Assembly: GCA_019925795.1 (NCBI GenBank)
Contig: CM034300.1
Span: 77,709,360 to 77,773,359 of the forward strand
Source of the DNA: Dendrobium chrysotoxum
Taxonomy: Eukaryota > Streptophyta > Magnoliopsida > Asparagales > Orchidaceae
DNA: 64,000 nucleotides
Reading direction: 5' to 3'
The stretch's first letter is position 1; the number at the start of each line of letters is the position of its first letter. Both the position numbers and the translations under genes were made by a program. Under the pieces are notes generated by a model. That model had not been told where the DNA came from. It saw only the letters and a program-made list of their open reading frames with translations, and did not search any database. Positions 37,601 to 51,780 of this stretch are shown here, in pieces.

Positions 37601-40600
37601 ATAAAGGAGTATTACAAAATGTCTAAACAGCCCTTCCCATTCAAAATTTCCCTCCAATTGGGTCCACAGAGGCCCCGCCCCCTTCCAGGGCTTCCGCCCG
37701 GTTTCCGCCCGCCTGGTTCCGCCCGTCCCTGGGCCGGCGGGTGTAGAACCGGACCGGTCCCTGCTGGACCGGTCCAGCCAGCCCCTCCTGGGCCGGCTTA
37801 CGCCTAACATTACTCCCCTCCCAAAAACTCACCTTGTCCTCAAGGTGGAAAGAGGGGAATTGCTCTTTCACTCTTTCAAGCGGCTCCCAAGTAGCGTCGA
37901 AATCCGGAAGGCCTCTCCATTTAATTAACACTTATGTGTTGCCCCTTTCATCTGACCGGACTCCTGCCAGCTCTAGTGGTTCTAAGACCACTTCCAAATC
38001 TTCTGTCATAATGGCTGGTAGTTCTGCACTCGCTGCATGATCCCCTATGGCTCTCCTTAGCTGAGACACATGGAATACTGGGTGTATAGTGGCTGAGGGG
38101 GGTAACTTCAATCTGTATGCCACTGCTCCAATCCTGCCCAAAACTTCATAGGGGCCAAAGTACCTTGGTGCCAATTTCTCATTCCTCCTTCTAGCCACTG
38201 TCCTTTGTCTGTAGGGTCGTAGTTTCAGGAACACCTTCTCCCCTACTTCAAACTGCATGTCTCTTCGGTGTGAGTCTGCCTGCTTCTTCATGATCTGTTG
38301 TGCCCTCATCAGATGTTTCTTCAGTTCCTCCAGCACCTTGTCCCTTTCCTCTAAGTACTGATCAACTGATGATACTGGTGTACTACCTCTCCCATAGTGC
38401 ACGAGGTGTGGAGGATCCCTTCCATATAGCACTTTGAAAGGGGTCATCTGTGAAGCGGAGTGGTATGAGGTGTTGTACCAATACTCAGCCCAAGGCAGCC
38501 ACCTTGCCCACAACCGCGGTGTTTCAGAAGCAAAACACCTCAAATAAGTCTCCAGACTTCGATTCACCACCTCCGTTTGTCCGTCAGTCTGTGGGTGATA
38601 GGCGGTGCTTCTCTTTAGAACAGTGCCCTGCATCCTGAACAGCTCCCTCCAGAACTGGCTGAGGAACACTTTGTCTCAATCAGACACAATTGACTCAGGA
38701 ACCCCATGCAGCCTTACAACCTCCCTAATGAAAGCTGCTGCTACTGACACTGCGGTGTAAGGATGCCTCAAGAGGATGAAGTGTGCGTACTTGCTAAGTC
38801 TGTCAACCACCACCAAGATGACTGTGAACCCCTCTGATTTCGGTAGGCCATCAATGAAATCCATGGACACTTCCTCCCAAACTCTGTTTGGGAGTGTCAA
38901 TGGTTGTAGTAGTCCCCCCGGAGCCATAGCCATGTATTTATTTCTCTGGCACACTTCACACCTCGCCACCATCTCTTCAACGTCTTTATGCATCCCCTTC
39001 CAGTAGAGCTCAGATGCTAGCCTCCTGTAGGTCTTCTGAACTCCGGAATGACCTCCCACTGCGCTGCAATGAAACTCCTGCAACAAGTGGGGAATATGTA
39101 TGGAGGTTCGTGGCATCACAAACCTCCCCTGATACAATAGTCTCTCCCCTTCCATGCAGTAGCCCGGGTGACTACTCTTGTCCCTCCCCAGATCCTCCCT
39201 GATCTTTCTCAGCTCTTCATTCTGCATACTCTCTTCCTTGATGGCCCCCCAATCTAGCATCATTGGAACTGACATTGCTAACTCCTGCAGTTCCCAAACA
39301 CATCTGGATAAGGCGTCGGCTGCTTTGTTCTCCAAACCAGGCTTGTATTGGATCTCAAAGTCATAGCCTAGCAATTTGGATAACCACCTCTGATGCTCCT
39401 CGGTCACCATCCTTTGCTCTAACAGATATTTCAAACTTCTCTGATCAGTCCTCACAATGAAGTGTCTCCCCAAAAGATAAGGCCGCCACTTCTGAATAGC
39501 CAAGACAATGGCCATTAGCTCCCTCTCATAAACTGACTTCAATCTAGCCCTGGCTGACAGCACTTGACTGAAGTATGCTATTGGCATGTGATTCTGCATC
39601 AATACTGCCCCCAGCCCATATCCCGACGCATCAGTTTCCATTACAAAGACCTGGCTAAAATCTGGAACTGCTAATACTGGAACTGTAGTCATGGCTTCCT
39701 TTAGTTTCTCAAACGCCCGGGTTGCTGCCTCTCCCCATGAAAACCCATCCTTCTTCAGTTGCTCAGTCAACGGCCATGCAATAGCACTGTATCCCTTCAC
39801 AAATCTCCTGTAGTATCCAGTCAGTCCCAAGAACCCCCTTAACTCCTTGAGGTTCCTAGGCAGTGGCCACTTCTGCATTGCCTCTATTTTATTCTGGTCT
39901 GCCGCCACTCCTTCTTGGGATACCACATGTCCCAAGTACTCTACGCTCGCCTGGGCAAAGCTGCACTTCTTCAGGTTGGCTTGTAACTGATGTTCCTGTA
40001 ACACTCCCAAAATCACCTTCAAGTGCTCTAAGTGTTCCCTCTCAGTCTTGCTGTACACCAAAATGTCATCAAAGAACACCAGTACGAACTTCCTGAGGTA
40101 CGGTTTGAAGACCCTGTTCATCAAAGACTGAAAAGTAGCAGGAGCGTTAATCAAACCAAAGGGCATTACCAGAAACTCATAATGACCTTCATGTGTTCTG
40201 AAAGCGGTCTTGGGAATGTCTGCCTCCTTCATTCTGATCTGATGGTATCCCGACTTTAAGTCCATTTTGGAAAATACCACAGCCCCAAATAGTTCATCCA
40301 ATAATTCATCGATCACTGGAATTGGGAACTTGTCTGGTACAGTGCCTTTATTCAAAGCCCTGTAGTCCACACAGAATCTCCAACTCCCATCCTTCTTCTT
40401 GACCAGGAGGACTGGACTAGAGAAAGGACTTACACTTGGTCTTATGATCCCCGCCTCCAACATCTCCCGGATCAGCCTCTCTATCTCATCTTTTTGGATC
40501 TGAGGGTAGCGGTAAGGGCGAACGCTGATCGGTACCTCCCCTTCCTTCAAAGTAATGGCGTGCTCCAGCTCCCTCTAAGGTGGCAAACCCTGTGGGGACT

Positions 40601-43600
40601 GAAAAACCTCCCTGAACTGCTGTATGACTGGTTGCACTTCACAGGGAATGTCTCCCTCTTCCCCCACACTGACTCTCTCCAATCGTTGCAGCTCCACCAA
40701 ATATCCACCCCCAACCTCCTGGATGGTTCGGATCATGGACTTGAGAGACACCCCTGTCCTAGACAGGCCGACATCTCCCTGTATCACCATTCTCCGCCCT
40801 CCCACTACCAGTTCCATCCGCAGTTCCCCCCAATTCACCCTGGTCTCCCCCAAAGTTTGCAGCCACTTCATCCCTAAAATCACATCCGTACTCCCCAATT
40901 CTAAGGGAAGAAAATCCTCCCTCACCTGTAATCCCTGAATAGATAGCACCACTCCCCTACAAACTCCTCTACCCATCTCTACCTTCCCAGTGCCCATCAT
41001 TACCCCATAGCCTCCTGTATACACTAACTCCATTCCCAGCAGCTCAACAATTTGGGTGGAAATGAAGTTGTGGGTTGCCCCACTATCTATCAATACCACC
41101 ACTTCATGGCCAGATATCACCCCTTTCACTTTCATGGTGTGACTCGATGTGAATCCCACGACGGAGTTCAGAGAGACTTCTGCCACATCCAGGTGTAACT
41201 TCTCCTCCTCTTCTGACCGGCACCCACCCCCCTCTTCGTCTTCCTCATCTTCACAAACGAGGAGAACCTGAAGAGTCCGGTCCTTGCACCTATGACCCGG
41301 CATGTACTTCTCATCACATCGGAAGCACACCCCCTTTGCTCTCTTCTCCTGGAGCTCCTTTTCCGTCAGTTTCTTAAACTGCCCTCCATTTCCTCCGCCT
41401 CCCATCTTCTCCTTCTGCACTTCCTTCAAACTCCCGGGGTTTGGTCCCTTGGAAGGTAAGAGGGTGGTCGTCATTCTGTACGATCCCCCCAAGTAATTTC
41501 CCCGAGCTCCCCTTTCGGACTTCTTCTGATCTTCCACCAGCTGTGCCGGTTCCATAGCCTTCCCTAAGTTCCTCGGCTCCAACACTCTAACTGCTGATCG
41601 TATCTCTGGTTTCAGCCCTTTCATAAAGTTCCCTTCCAAAGCTGACTCCGAAATATGATCCAACCGGCTGGCCAAAAACTCGAACCTGTCGCGGTAATCT
41701 GCCACGGTCCCCTCCTGGGTCAAGGCAAAGAATTGCTCATAGAAGTCTCCTCCCCCATCGGCTCGGAAACGCTCTAGTAAGCATTCTTTGAACTCCCTCC
41801 AGTTCCGGATAGGCTCCCTCCTGTCCCTCCATTGATACCATGCCAGCGCCTTCCCCTCCAAACACAAACCCGCCGCCGTCAACTTTTCCTCCTCCGTCAA
41901 CCCGTTGACGGCAAAGTACCGTTCCACCTTGTAAATCCATCCATGGCCATCCTCTCCCTCAAAGATGGGCATCTTCAGTTTTCTCACCTTCGGATCTCCT
42001 CCATATCCTCGGTATCCCCCGTATCCTCCCAATCCTCGAGGAGGAGGTGCTCCCCAAGTGTCCCGATCATCCCTCCAGCGATTATAACTGAACCCCTCAT
42101 CGTATTCCTCCCTTCTACCTTCAAAACCAGTGCCTCGGCGATGGAATTCCTCCCTTCTCCCGCCAAGATCAACACCCCTTCTGTCATATCCCATGCTCAT
42201 CTCCTCTCTAGAAAGTGGTTCTAGAGGAGGCATGTCGTTCTCCCCCTCAAGGATCTCCACCTCCGGCATCCTCCTTCCCCGGGATGGGTTCAGATTTCCT
42301 CCTATGCCATGGCCGTCGGTGGTCTCCCTTACTTCCGATGTCGCCGGATTGGTCTTCATTTCAAGTAATTTCTTCATCATTTCCTCCATAGCAGAAAACC
42401 TCCCTTCCAATCTTTCATTGTTGGTGGAGATTTCAAGGAACTTCCCCTCCAGATCTGATTTCAATTGACCGAATTCGCCCTCCAAGACTTCCACCTTCTT
42501 TCCGGCCATCCTTTCTTCCACGAAACACAAGAAAAACTTCTCCGAATGCCAAAAATCCCGCTGAAATTTCTAGATTTCAGCCGCCGATGGTCCCAAGTCG
42601 TTGCTCTGATACCAATTTGATAGGAAACACTTGAAGATCTCAAGTGTTTCCTAAGGATCTAAGAAATCAGCGGAAAATCTCACCAAAACACAATAAAATC
42701 TGAAAGAAACACAAGGATTTTCACTAATCAAGCAACAGCAATCAAACAAGATACAACGTTCTTCAATTCGAGAGGAAGAACAACTCTCCTAATCTCCGGC
42801 AACGCCAAGAGCCCAAGCAAGAAACCCTAGATCTCAAAAATGTATTCAAATTCAAGATCCCCCTCCTTTTCCCCCCATCCTCCTAATTAACTATAAAGGA
42901 GTATTACAAAATGTCTAAACAACCCTTCCCATTCAAAATTTCCCTCCAATTGGGTCCACAGAGGCCCCGCCCCCTTCCAGGGCTTCCGCCCGGTTTCCGC
43001 CCGCCTGGTTTCGCCCGTCCCTGGGCCGACGGGTGTAGAACCGGACCGGTCCCTGCTGGACCGGTCCAGCCGGCCCCTCCTGGGCCGGCTTACGCCTAAC
43101 AGTTACATGCCACTTAGCACAATTCTTTACATAAAAGTGCCAAGTTGAAGTCTTAACAAGAACAACGGTTCTCCAAGAATGCTTACACGCTCATGAGCAA
43201 AGAAACTTCATGTATCCATTTTTGCTTTTTTTTTTTCCCCTCTTACAGCCTTCCAATGATGCATTTCATGGATTCTTGGGCTAAGTTTAACATTTTTCAA
43301 ATAACTAAAAAAATAGATTGGTTATTCCAAGGTAAAAACAAGAAAAGGCACTTAATTGATAGTTATTATTCAAATACATCTAAGAAACCTTTCATTTCTT
43401 TAGTTACTATCTTGGAAAAAAGCACAAAATAGTCCTCGGACTATTCGTAGGTGGCCGGTTTAGTCCCAGAGTACTATATTTCTACAATTTAGTCTACCAA
43501 CAATACAAAATTGATCCTAGATGGTCCCTTCAGGAGTAAATTGAGATCACTTTTGCAAAGTCAAGTGACTAAATCAAGATATATTTTGTATCTCAATTTT

Positions 43601-46600
43601 TCATTGATTTCAACCAAAACGAATATTTAGGATCAATTTTGTATAATCGAGAGACTAAATTGGAGAAATGTGAAACTTGAGAAAAAAATTGGCATATGAA
43701 TAATTGGGGGCTATTTTGAGATTTTTCTCAAGAAGCTGCAGTGAAGTCAAAAATCAGATTATCTGCAATGGAGTCAAATTAGAGGGTGAGGAAGAGGTTG
43801 GTTAAAATGGCATACAATTATTAAATATATTTTTCCAAAACTCATCACGATCCATTTGTGAACCATTCATTTTGGTCATAATTAAAAAGTTAGTCATCTC
43901 TCTCTCTCTCTCTCTCTCCGCCCGCTGCCCCCCCCCCCCCCACCCCCCCTCCAAGCTTCTCCATTTCTCATAAGCAATAAGAAATTTTTAGAACGATAAA
44001 TATAGTTGGATCACAAGTTAAGTTTTGAATGCACACTGTTAGCTTGCAAAGGATATAGCATAAGGGACAAAAAAAAGCAGTTAGCAGCAGTTATTACAAC
44101 GGAAGTGGAGAATCTAATAGCTCAATCTTGAGGTGAGAAACTCCCTTCATTTCAATGTATCTCTTCTTCACTCCTTTGCACCCTTCCCTGCATCCACCAT
44201 TCATCCCTAATCAAGAAAATGAGTTCTCCCTTACGCTCATCCCTCCCACCCGCAGCACCCCCACCCCCAACCCAAAACTTTCATGAGCGGCCTATCCTCC
44301 CCCCTTCCACTCCTACAAATTCTTGAATCAGAAATTTCATGAATGGCCTGTACTCTCTCCCTCCCCTTCTCATTCCTTTAAATTCTGGAATCAAAATTTT
44401 GAAGAGTGGCTCTCTCTCAATTCCAGAATCGTATTTCATGACTCAAAAATGTTGCGAGTTCAGATGTTAAATCTTTGCACTCTCCCCTCTCTATATCCCA
44501 TAACTTTGAAATCAATATTTTCAATACAATACATCAGACTCAGGGGAAACAGTTTCGGTCAGCCATTATTGCTAGCAAAAGGCCATGCAAATGTGTCCTA
44601 ATAAGGTAGCAGCCAGGCATCCTTAAAAATGAAAATAGTAGGACCAGCTAACCAAAATATGGGATCAAACATCAAGCTAATATTAACAACTTATTTGGGT
44701 TCAAAACGAAACAGATGTGACACCAGTGACCATAGAAATGAGAAAAGGTTTCATAACGATCAATAGCACTTAGAACTGCCATCAATCAATTAGACCAGAA
44801 CAAGTTGCAATAGTTTTCGAGTTCAGGTCTAGAGTGGGTTCCAATTGCTACATCAACACAAAAGACAAAATATTGTAAGGCTTCATCTCTGTCACGACAT
44901 AAGTTAAATTAACTATAATGAGTAATCCATAATTAAGTTAATAACAATTAGATAGCAAGCCGCCAATGGTTAAGAAATCCAAAAAGACTCTACACACCCG
45001 GATGCTAGAAGCGAACTTGTTGGGCTCCATGCACAAGCAAAGACCTACATATCACCAAAATGGAAATAGATTGGGTAAAGCAATTGAAAGCATTAGAATA
45101 ACAAAATTGTACTTAAGAATATAGTACAGCAAACACAGACCTCAGAACCATGGCCTTCCAGGATGGTTACTTCAGAACTGTGAATCTCAGAAGCCACAAA
45201 CTGTGGGGTAGGAGTTATATCCATTGGTTCGGGACCTGAAATGTTAGCAGATAAATAAAAGTTAATCACTGCAAATATTAATAATGATATTTTCAAACTA
45301 TCAAATAAAAGAAGCCAAACACTGAATCAGAAAAACCAATATTATATCAGACCAAGTTATCTGATCTCTGGTTCCTTTCAGATGGAACCTTTTGATTCTA
45401 TTAATATTAATGAAAAGCTTTGTAGAAAAGTAGAAGTTAAAAAAAAACTTTGAATTTTATTGTTTCATTTTGTACAAAATTGTGAAAATATTTATAAAAT
45501 TCTTCAAAATACTTACAATGAAAATAAATCAAACTTATTTATTAAAAAAAAAAAAGAAAAAGAAAAAAGGTCCACAAGAAGGGTCAACACCTTGAAAAGG
45601 AAGAGGCACATGGATTGTAAATTAAAGGTCATAAGAGAAATTAAAAAAAAAAAAGATGATCCACCAGTTGAAACCCTTTAATCCATATGCTCAAGAATCC
45701 CTACAAATATTAGTTAACTTGTGGGTCCCATGATCTTGCAATGCTCACTCTCAAATTGAATGGTATAAATTTATCATTCCAAATTTACTTATAATATTTT
45801 TGAATGTGGGATTCCAAAACTATATATTGAAAATGTGTGTAAGTTGATTTTCTGTTGGCACATTCAAAGTGCAGATCAACCCATTTCCTGATTTCTCTTT
45901 TATGAATGTCTATCCACTTTCACATGATTGATACAATCGTATTGTACTATATTATGAGCAATAATGAGGACAGATTTATTCTCACAATATATCTTCATTG
46001 ACACTTCCCATTTAATTTTTAAATCTTCCAAAATGATTTTGATCCACAGAAATTTGCAAATTCTTTGAGCAATGGATCTAATTCAAATTCAACGCTGGAT
46101 CTTGAAATAACATGTTTCTTTCTCCCTTCATTTTACAAGATTTCCTCTAAAAAATATACAATATCCACTTGTAGATCTTCTATTCATTGGTGATCTTGCA
46201 TAATTTGCATCATTATGCCCTTCAATTTATAAAAGATGACTTGATTTATAAAGAATTCCTTTAATAAGATTTGATATATGAGGATTCTATAAGTAGCTCG
46301 AAGGTGAGACTCACAGGGTTGTGCACGAATTAACTTATTAGACTCACTACAAATGCAATGGCTAAACAGTTGTGAGATAGATAGCAATTTTTTTCAATTA
46401 ACCTTTGATATTGTCCAATGTCTATTTTTCTCCTTCTTCATTAGCGTCCAATTTTGATCCGATTCAATTGGGATTTCACAAGATCTGCAATCAGCCATTT
46501 TTGCATCTTTCAGTAGATTTATAATATATTTTTATTGGGAGAGGAATATTACTTGTTCTGATGGAGCAACTGTTATTTTCAAGAAGTAATTGAATTTGTC

Positions 46601-49600
46601 CAACTCTTTGATTTCAAATTCTTCTGCAAGTGTTTTCATGAGATACTCATTTTCTCTATTGTCATCATATATAATAATTATATCGACACAATATATACGA
46701 TGAGAATTGAGAATTTACAATCAGAGACACGTTTTATGAAGATGATATAATCTTCATAGTTTTATTTGTATCCAACTTCATTCATGGCTTTTGTGAATAT
46801 ATCAAACCATGCTCTCAGAGATAATTTAAAGTCATACAGATGTTTTTTTAATTTGCGCACTTGACTTTTGTGAAAGAACCATTAAATCCATGTGATTGAT
46901 CCATAAAAACTTCTTTAACATCCCATGTAGTAAATCATTCCTAACGTCATAATACTGCATGAATCATCAACGATTAGCTATGAGAGAAACTAAAATGCAT
47001 ATTGCATTTAATTTTGCAACATGAGCAAAAGTTTCTTGGCTAGAATTCCTTTGACAATCAATCTCACTTTATAACATTTCAGGCTTCCATGTGCTCTATA
47101 TTTTACAAAAAAATCCATTTCCGTCCTACAGTTTCTCTTCCCATTTAGCAGTTCAACGATCTCCGAAGTGCATTTTTTTTTTCAGAGCATTCATCTATTC
47201 TCTCACAGCATCCTTCTAATTCTTGTTTTCCAATATCTCAACTAGAGTTTCTTGTATTATAATAGAATTAGAGCTAATATTTATAAAGAAGGCTTTACGA
47301 GTAGGATAAAAATTTTGAAAAGATATATATTGGGAGATGTGATATAGAGGATAATGTGTAGTAATTGATTGATCATTATTACCTAATAATAGTTTTGAGT
47401 CTTGAGATTGTTGGAGATTTTGCCCGAGCTTATTTCTTCTTATACAGACTTAAAAGGGTACAATATCTGAATTTGTTGGAGTTTATATTGTATGAATGTC
47501 AATATTAATATAAAGATTTCATCAAATTTATATTCCATATGTGCATTCTTCCCCTAAAAAAGAGTTTGATTGAAAAAATAAAAAAATTTCTCATTAAAGG
47601 TGAAATCTTCTGAAGTAAGAAATGTTTTAGTAAAAGGATGATAATATATATATCATTTTGAGTGAAAGAATACTCAATAAATGCACTTTTAAGAGTTCTA
47701 TAATCTAAGTTTACCCATGCATTGTTTGTAGATGTGGACATAAGCAACGCACCCAAAGATTTTTGTAAGAATTTTCAAGAAGAAAATATTTGTGGGGAAT
47801 AATTCAGCCCAATAATTTATAGGATTTTTAAAACCAATTATTATCGAGGAAATTCATTCCATTGATTAATTATGTGGCAATTATGACTACTTTTCCCAGT
47901 GTCTTTTTGGCACTTGATTTTGAAAAAGATAAGTTTTGATGAATTTTAAAAAATGATATTTTTTTCTTATCGATTTATGGTTAGTACAGTACAGGAGGTT
48001 TTGTGAATGATAAGTTCTTTATGAAAGAAAGATGACAATGAGTTATTAAAGTAATCACAAGCATAGTCAGTTTATAATACCTTGATATTAGTATGAACTT
48101 TTTTTGTTTGATAGTAGTAAAAATAAAAAGAATAATGTTAGCATCATATTTTTATTTGTAAGATATATCCATATCATTCAAATGTAATCATCAATGAATG
48201 TGACAATTCCAATAGCTCCAAAAAAGTTGAATTTGAAAAATTTTCAAATATCCAAGTGACTAATTAAAAAATGAGTAGAAGATCTATAATTACTCTTATA
48301 GGCAAAATAACAAAATGATGTTTAACAATTTTACAAGTTTCATAATAAAAATTTCTTATGTTTACATGCAAGAAAAAAGAGGAAATCATATGTTATATGA
48401 TTTTGAAAGAGGGATGTCCTAGCTTATAAGGATATTCACAAATGACTTTTGTATTGAGGGTAAAAAATTAAGGAATATGACAAGTGATGTTAATCTTCAA
48501 TAAAATATAGCCTATCATTTTCTCTAGCTTTCCTAGTCGTCTTCCAATAGTGAGGTGCTAAAATACATAATGATTAACAAAAAGAGTCATCTTAGACCTG
48601 TGGTCTTTAGTGATTTTATGGATAGACAAAAGATTTACAGCAAAATATTACTAAGGGTAAATGCGGAGAAAATTAAAATATTTTCTTGACTTGCAACAGT
48701 TGTTAGAGAATCATCGACCGCTTTTATTTTTCTATTATTAAGGCAGGGTTTGTAGGTTTGAAAAAGATTAATAAAGTTGGTCATATGGTTAACAACTCTA
48801 GAATCTAGAATCCAGGTATGAGGAGAATTATTTAAGGCAGTAAAAACACGAGTTAGAAGTCATACCATTTTGAGCTAGAGAGCATAATCCCAATAAATTT
48901 TCCAAAGAGTTCAAGAAATTCATGAGTTTGTCCATTTCTTTTAGGATTGAGTCATTCTAATTCAACATGATAAGCATGCCTTTTTTGGCAACCTTCTTTG
49001 TTTCCATCAGAGTCGGGAGTTTTCCGTAGAGTTTTCAGCATTTTTCTTTGAAGTGTCATTTCTTCTTGCAATAGTTGCACCATATATTCATTTTGGAATA
49101 AGGTTTTTGCCCTTATTTAAGGAAAGAGTCTGTAGTAGTAAATCCCTTATCTTAAGGTTTGATGTGCAAATATTTCACTGTAGTATCCAACATTATCATC
49201 TTTCTTCATTCTTCGGCTAGCATGAGAGAAAAAATCCCATTTACTGATGATATTTTTCTTTGTCTAAGATTTGAATATGAACTTAATTAAAGTCATTATT
49301 GAACCTTGCAAGAAACTCAAATATCTTTTCTTTCTACAAACTGCTTGAAAATTATCACATCATCGCAACATGTCATCTTAAGATCTTGGTAATAATCTAG
49401 TTCAAGATAATAAATCTTTATTGTATTAAAGTATTCAATAACAAAAATGTTACTTTGCTTGGTTGTTGAAATCTTAATTTTAATCTCGTAAATGAGAGCA
49501 ACAACCTTCACTTTTAGGTATGTTAGTTTGACTATATCCCAAACTTCATTTGCGATAAAAAGACCCAATGATTCCTGGCATCACGATATTCCACAATTAT

Positions 49601-51726
49601 GTCATGATCATAAAATCCGTTTTATCCCAAAGTACAAATTTTGGGTCTTTAAGACCCAGAGGAGAATCTACAAGAAGATGGATCTTTCCCTTTCCTTCAA
49701 AAAGGTCTTCATAATTTGAGAACCTTTCAGATAATTTCTCTCATTCAGACAATATAAGACTTGTAGCCTCTAGAATTCCTGTTTAGTCCAATTTTCACAA
49801 TTCATGATGGTCGAGTCTTTAAGCGGTTGTTTGGTTGGCTAAAAAAGGAATGCAATATAAAAGGAATATAGTGTAAAAGGAATCCTTTAGAGTTGTTTTG
49901 ATGAGTATAAAGTAAATGTAGGTGCATGTTTTTTGGTTTGGCTTGAAGTAAAATGAATATAGTGTAAAGTCCAAAGATGGTTGCGGCTGGCGATGATCGG
50001 TGGTAAATGGCGGCGGTGATGGTCGGCGACAAGTGGCAGCGGCCGACAGTGGCGACAGGCGATGCGTGGCAATGGTCGGCAGCAGGTGGCGGCGGCAGCC
50101 GGTTGCGATGGCCAGCGGTGGGTGGCATGGTGGTGGTGGTGGTGGCTAGAGGCGACAACCGACTGCGGATGGCAGTGGTGATGGTGGTTGGAGGCAACAG
50201 CCGACAGAGGACGGCCGCGGTGGTGGTGGTGGCTGATGGCGGGTGACTAGAGGTGGCGGCGGTCGACGATGGTAGGAGGCAGCGGGTAGTGGAGGTCAAG
50301 CAAGCCTGTTTGCGGTGTAAATGGTTCTTGCTCAATATTGGGCGCGTTTAGTTTACCTCAAAAATGAACTAAAATGAGTTACACTATATGTACTTTACTT
50401 TGTATTCATTTTTCATTCAACCAAACACCAATATTTTCAAAACCCCTGCATTTGAAATATTTTACATCCATTTTACTTCCAACCAAATAGAACCTAAAAG
50501 GTAAGTCAAAGGGACCAAAAAAGAAGGGATAATCTCGACAAGAAGAAAGAAGAAAATAACAGAGATTAGAAGATGAAAACCTTAACCTCGCTCTGAAATC
50601 ATATCGAAAAATAAAAAAGTAGAAAAAAAAATATTTTGAAGATTTTGTACGAAATGTAGAAATATTATAAACTTCTCTAAAAGGCTTACGATGAAAATCA
50701 GTCAAAGCTATTTACAAAAAAGGTAGGCAATCCAAAGACAGCTGCAAGAAGTTCAATAGAAAAGGGTCCATAGAAACAAGATAAATATATGTTTTCCAGA
50801 GTTTTCAAAGCAAATAAGGAATAATGGAGTACTAGTTGCTTCACGTACCTGCAAAGAAAAAGCATTGCATCTAAAATTTATATATGAATGGCAAACAGAA
50901 AAACAAGAAAATCCATACTCGTACCCACAAAATTGATTTAACATTCAAACAGCAGCAGCAGCTGCTCATAAGTTCAAGATAAACAAAGCTTTAAGAAACA
51001 AAAAAAATTTGAACAAAATTTCTCTTCATGAGGCAACATTTTCCTATTAGGCTTTATAGCAACAATTGAAAAAAACTTCAACATGGAATTCAAAAGATTC
51101 AGCTTAGTATAGGATGTATTAGATTTCTATGTTCAATTCGCCGCTCAGATTTCCTAACAAATAAAGCCATGAAGTGTCTAATGAGAATTTCATTATACAC
51201 CTTCAACTTAAGTAGTATATCTAAAGATCATCAAAGATCAACTATGGGATCCAATCTAAGTTTTGAATGGTGGTCCGCTGCAACTACAAATACCCGGATG
51301 ACAAACAAATAGAAATTAGATATGGATGACAAAGAAAAGCAGCAGTGAATTTCACATTACAATTAAAAAACATAATAATTTGAAAATCACGGGCATAAAA
51401 CTCCAAGAGTCCTGTATGATATCATCAACAAAAGATGGCAGGCTGTTACTCTATAACAAAACATTTTTAACTCATTCGAGTGCCAAACTTAAACTGATTT
51501 AACAGCAAAAGTAACAAAAAAATGACTAGAAACCATGATACCACAATGATTTTAAATCATCAGAACCATCCAATAATCCAGCACTTGCTGACTTCACTGC
51601 GCAGAATGCTAGACCTGAAGTTCACTTCAAACCATATTAATAAGATGAGCCGTGCATAAACTCAATGAGGATAGCTAATGTCAGCCCGTAACCTCAGCAT
51701 TGCATATCCTTTGGAAAGAAAGGATA

Positions 51727-51780
<54 letters not shown>

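Larger units (their letters stand above)
37326..43101 (-). mobile_element. young Ty3/gypsy chromovirus, complete structure
   Basis: Two 484-bp LTRs (37326-37809 and 42618-43101) are flanked by the 5-bp duplication GTTAC (37321-37325 and 43102-43106). On the minus strand the order is 5' LTR, tRNA-iMet primer site, gag with zinc knuckle, protease, reverse transcriptase, RNase H, integrase, chromodomain, polypurine tract, 3' LTR. This pol order (integrase last) and the chromodomain place it among Ty3 chromoviruses. By eye the LTRs differ at 6 of 484 positions, all transitions. With a commonly used plant rate near 1.3e-8 per site per year that is roughly half a million years. Gag-pol is a single frame broken by three stop codons. 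It lies in HOS15 intron 5 in the same direction as the gene. Confidence 0.95.

Noticed and set aside
37619..43099. Many plus-strand frames of 60-130 codons across the chromovirus
   Set aside because: They are shadows of gag-pol or of GC-rich LTR sequence on the other strand.
49802..50335. 177-codon open frame, Ser/Thr/Pro/Ala/His-rich, minus strand
   Set aside because: It follows from the GGC/GGT triplet composition of the element core. There is no known domain, and several other frames are open over the same bases.
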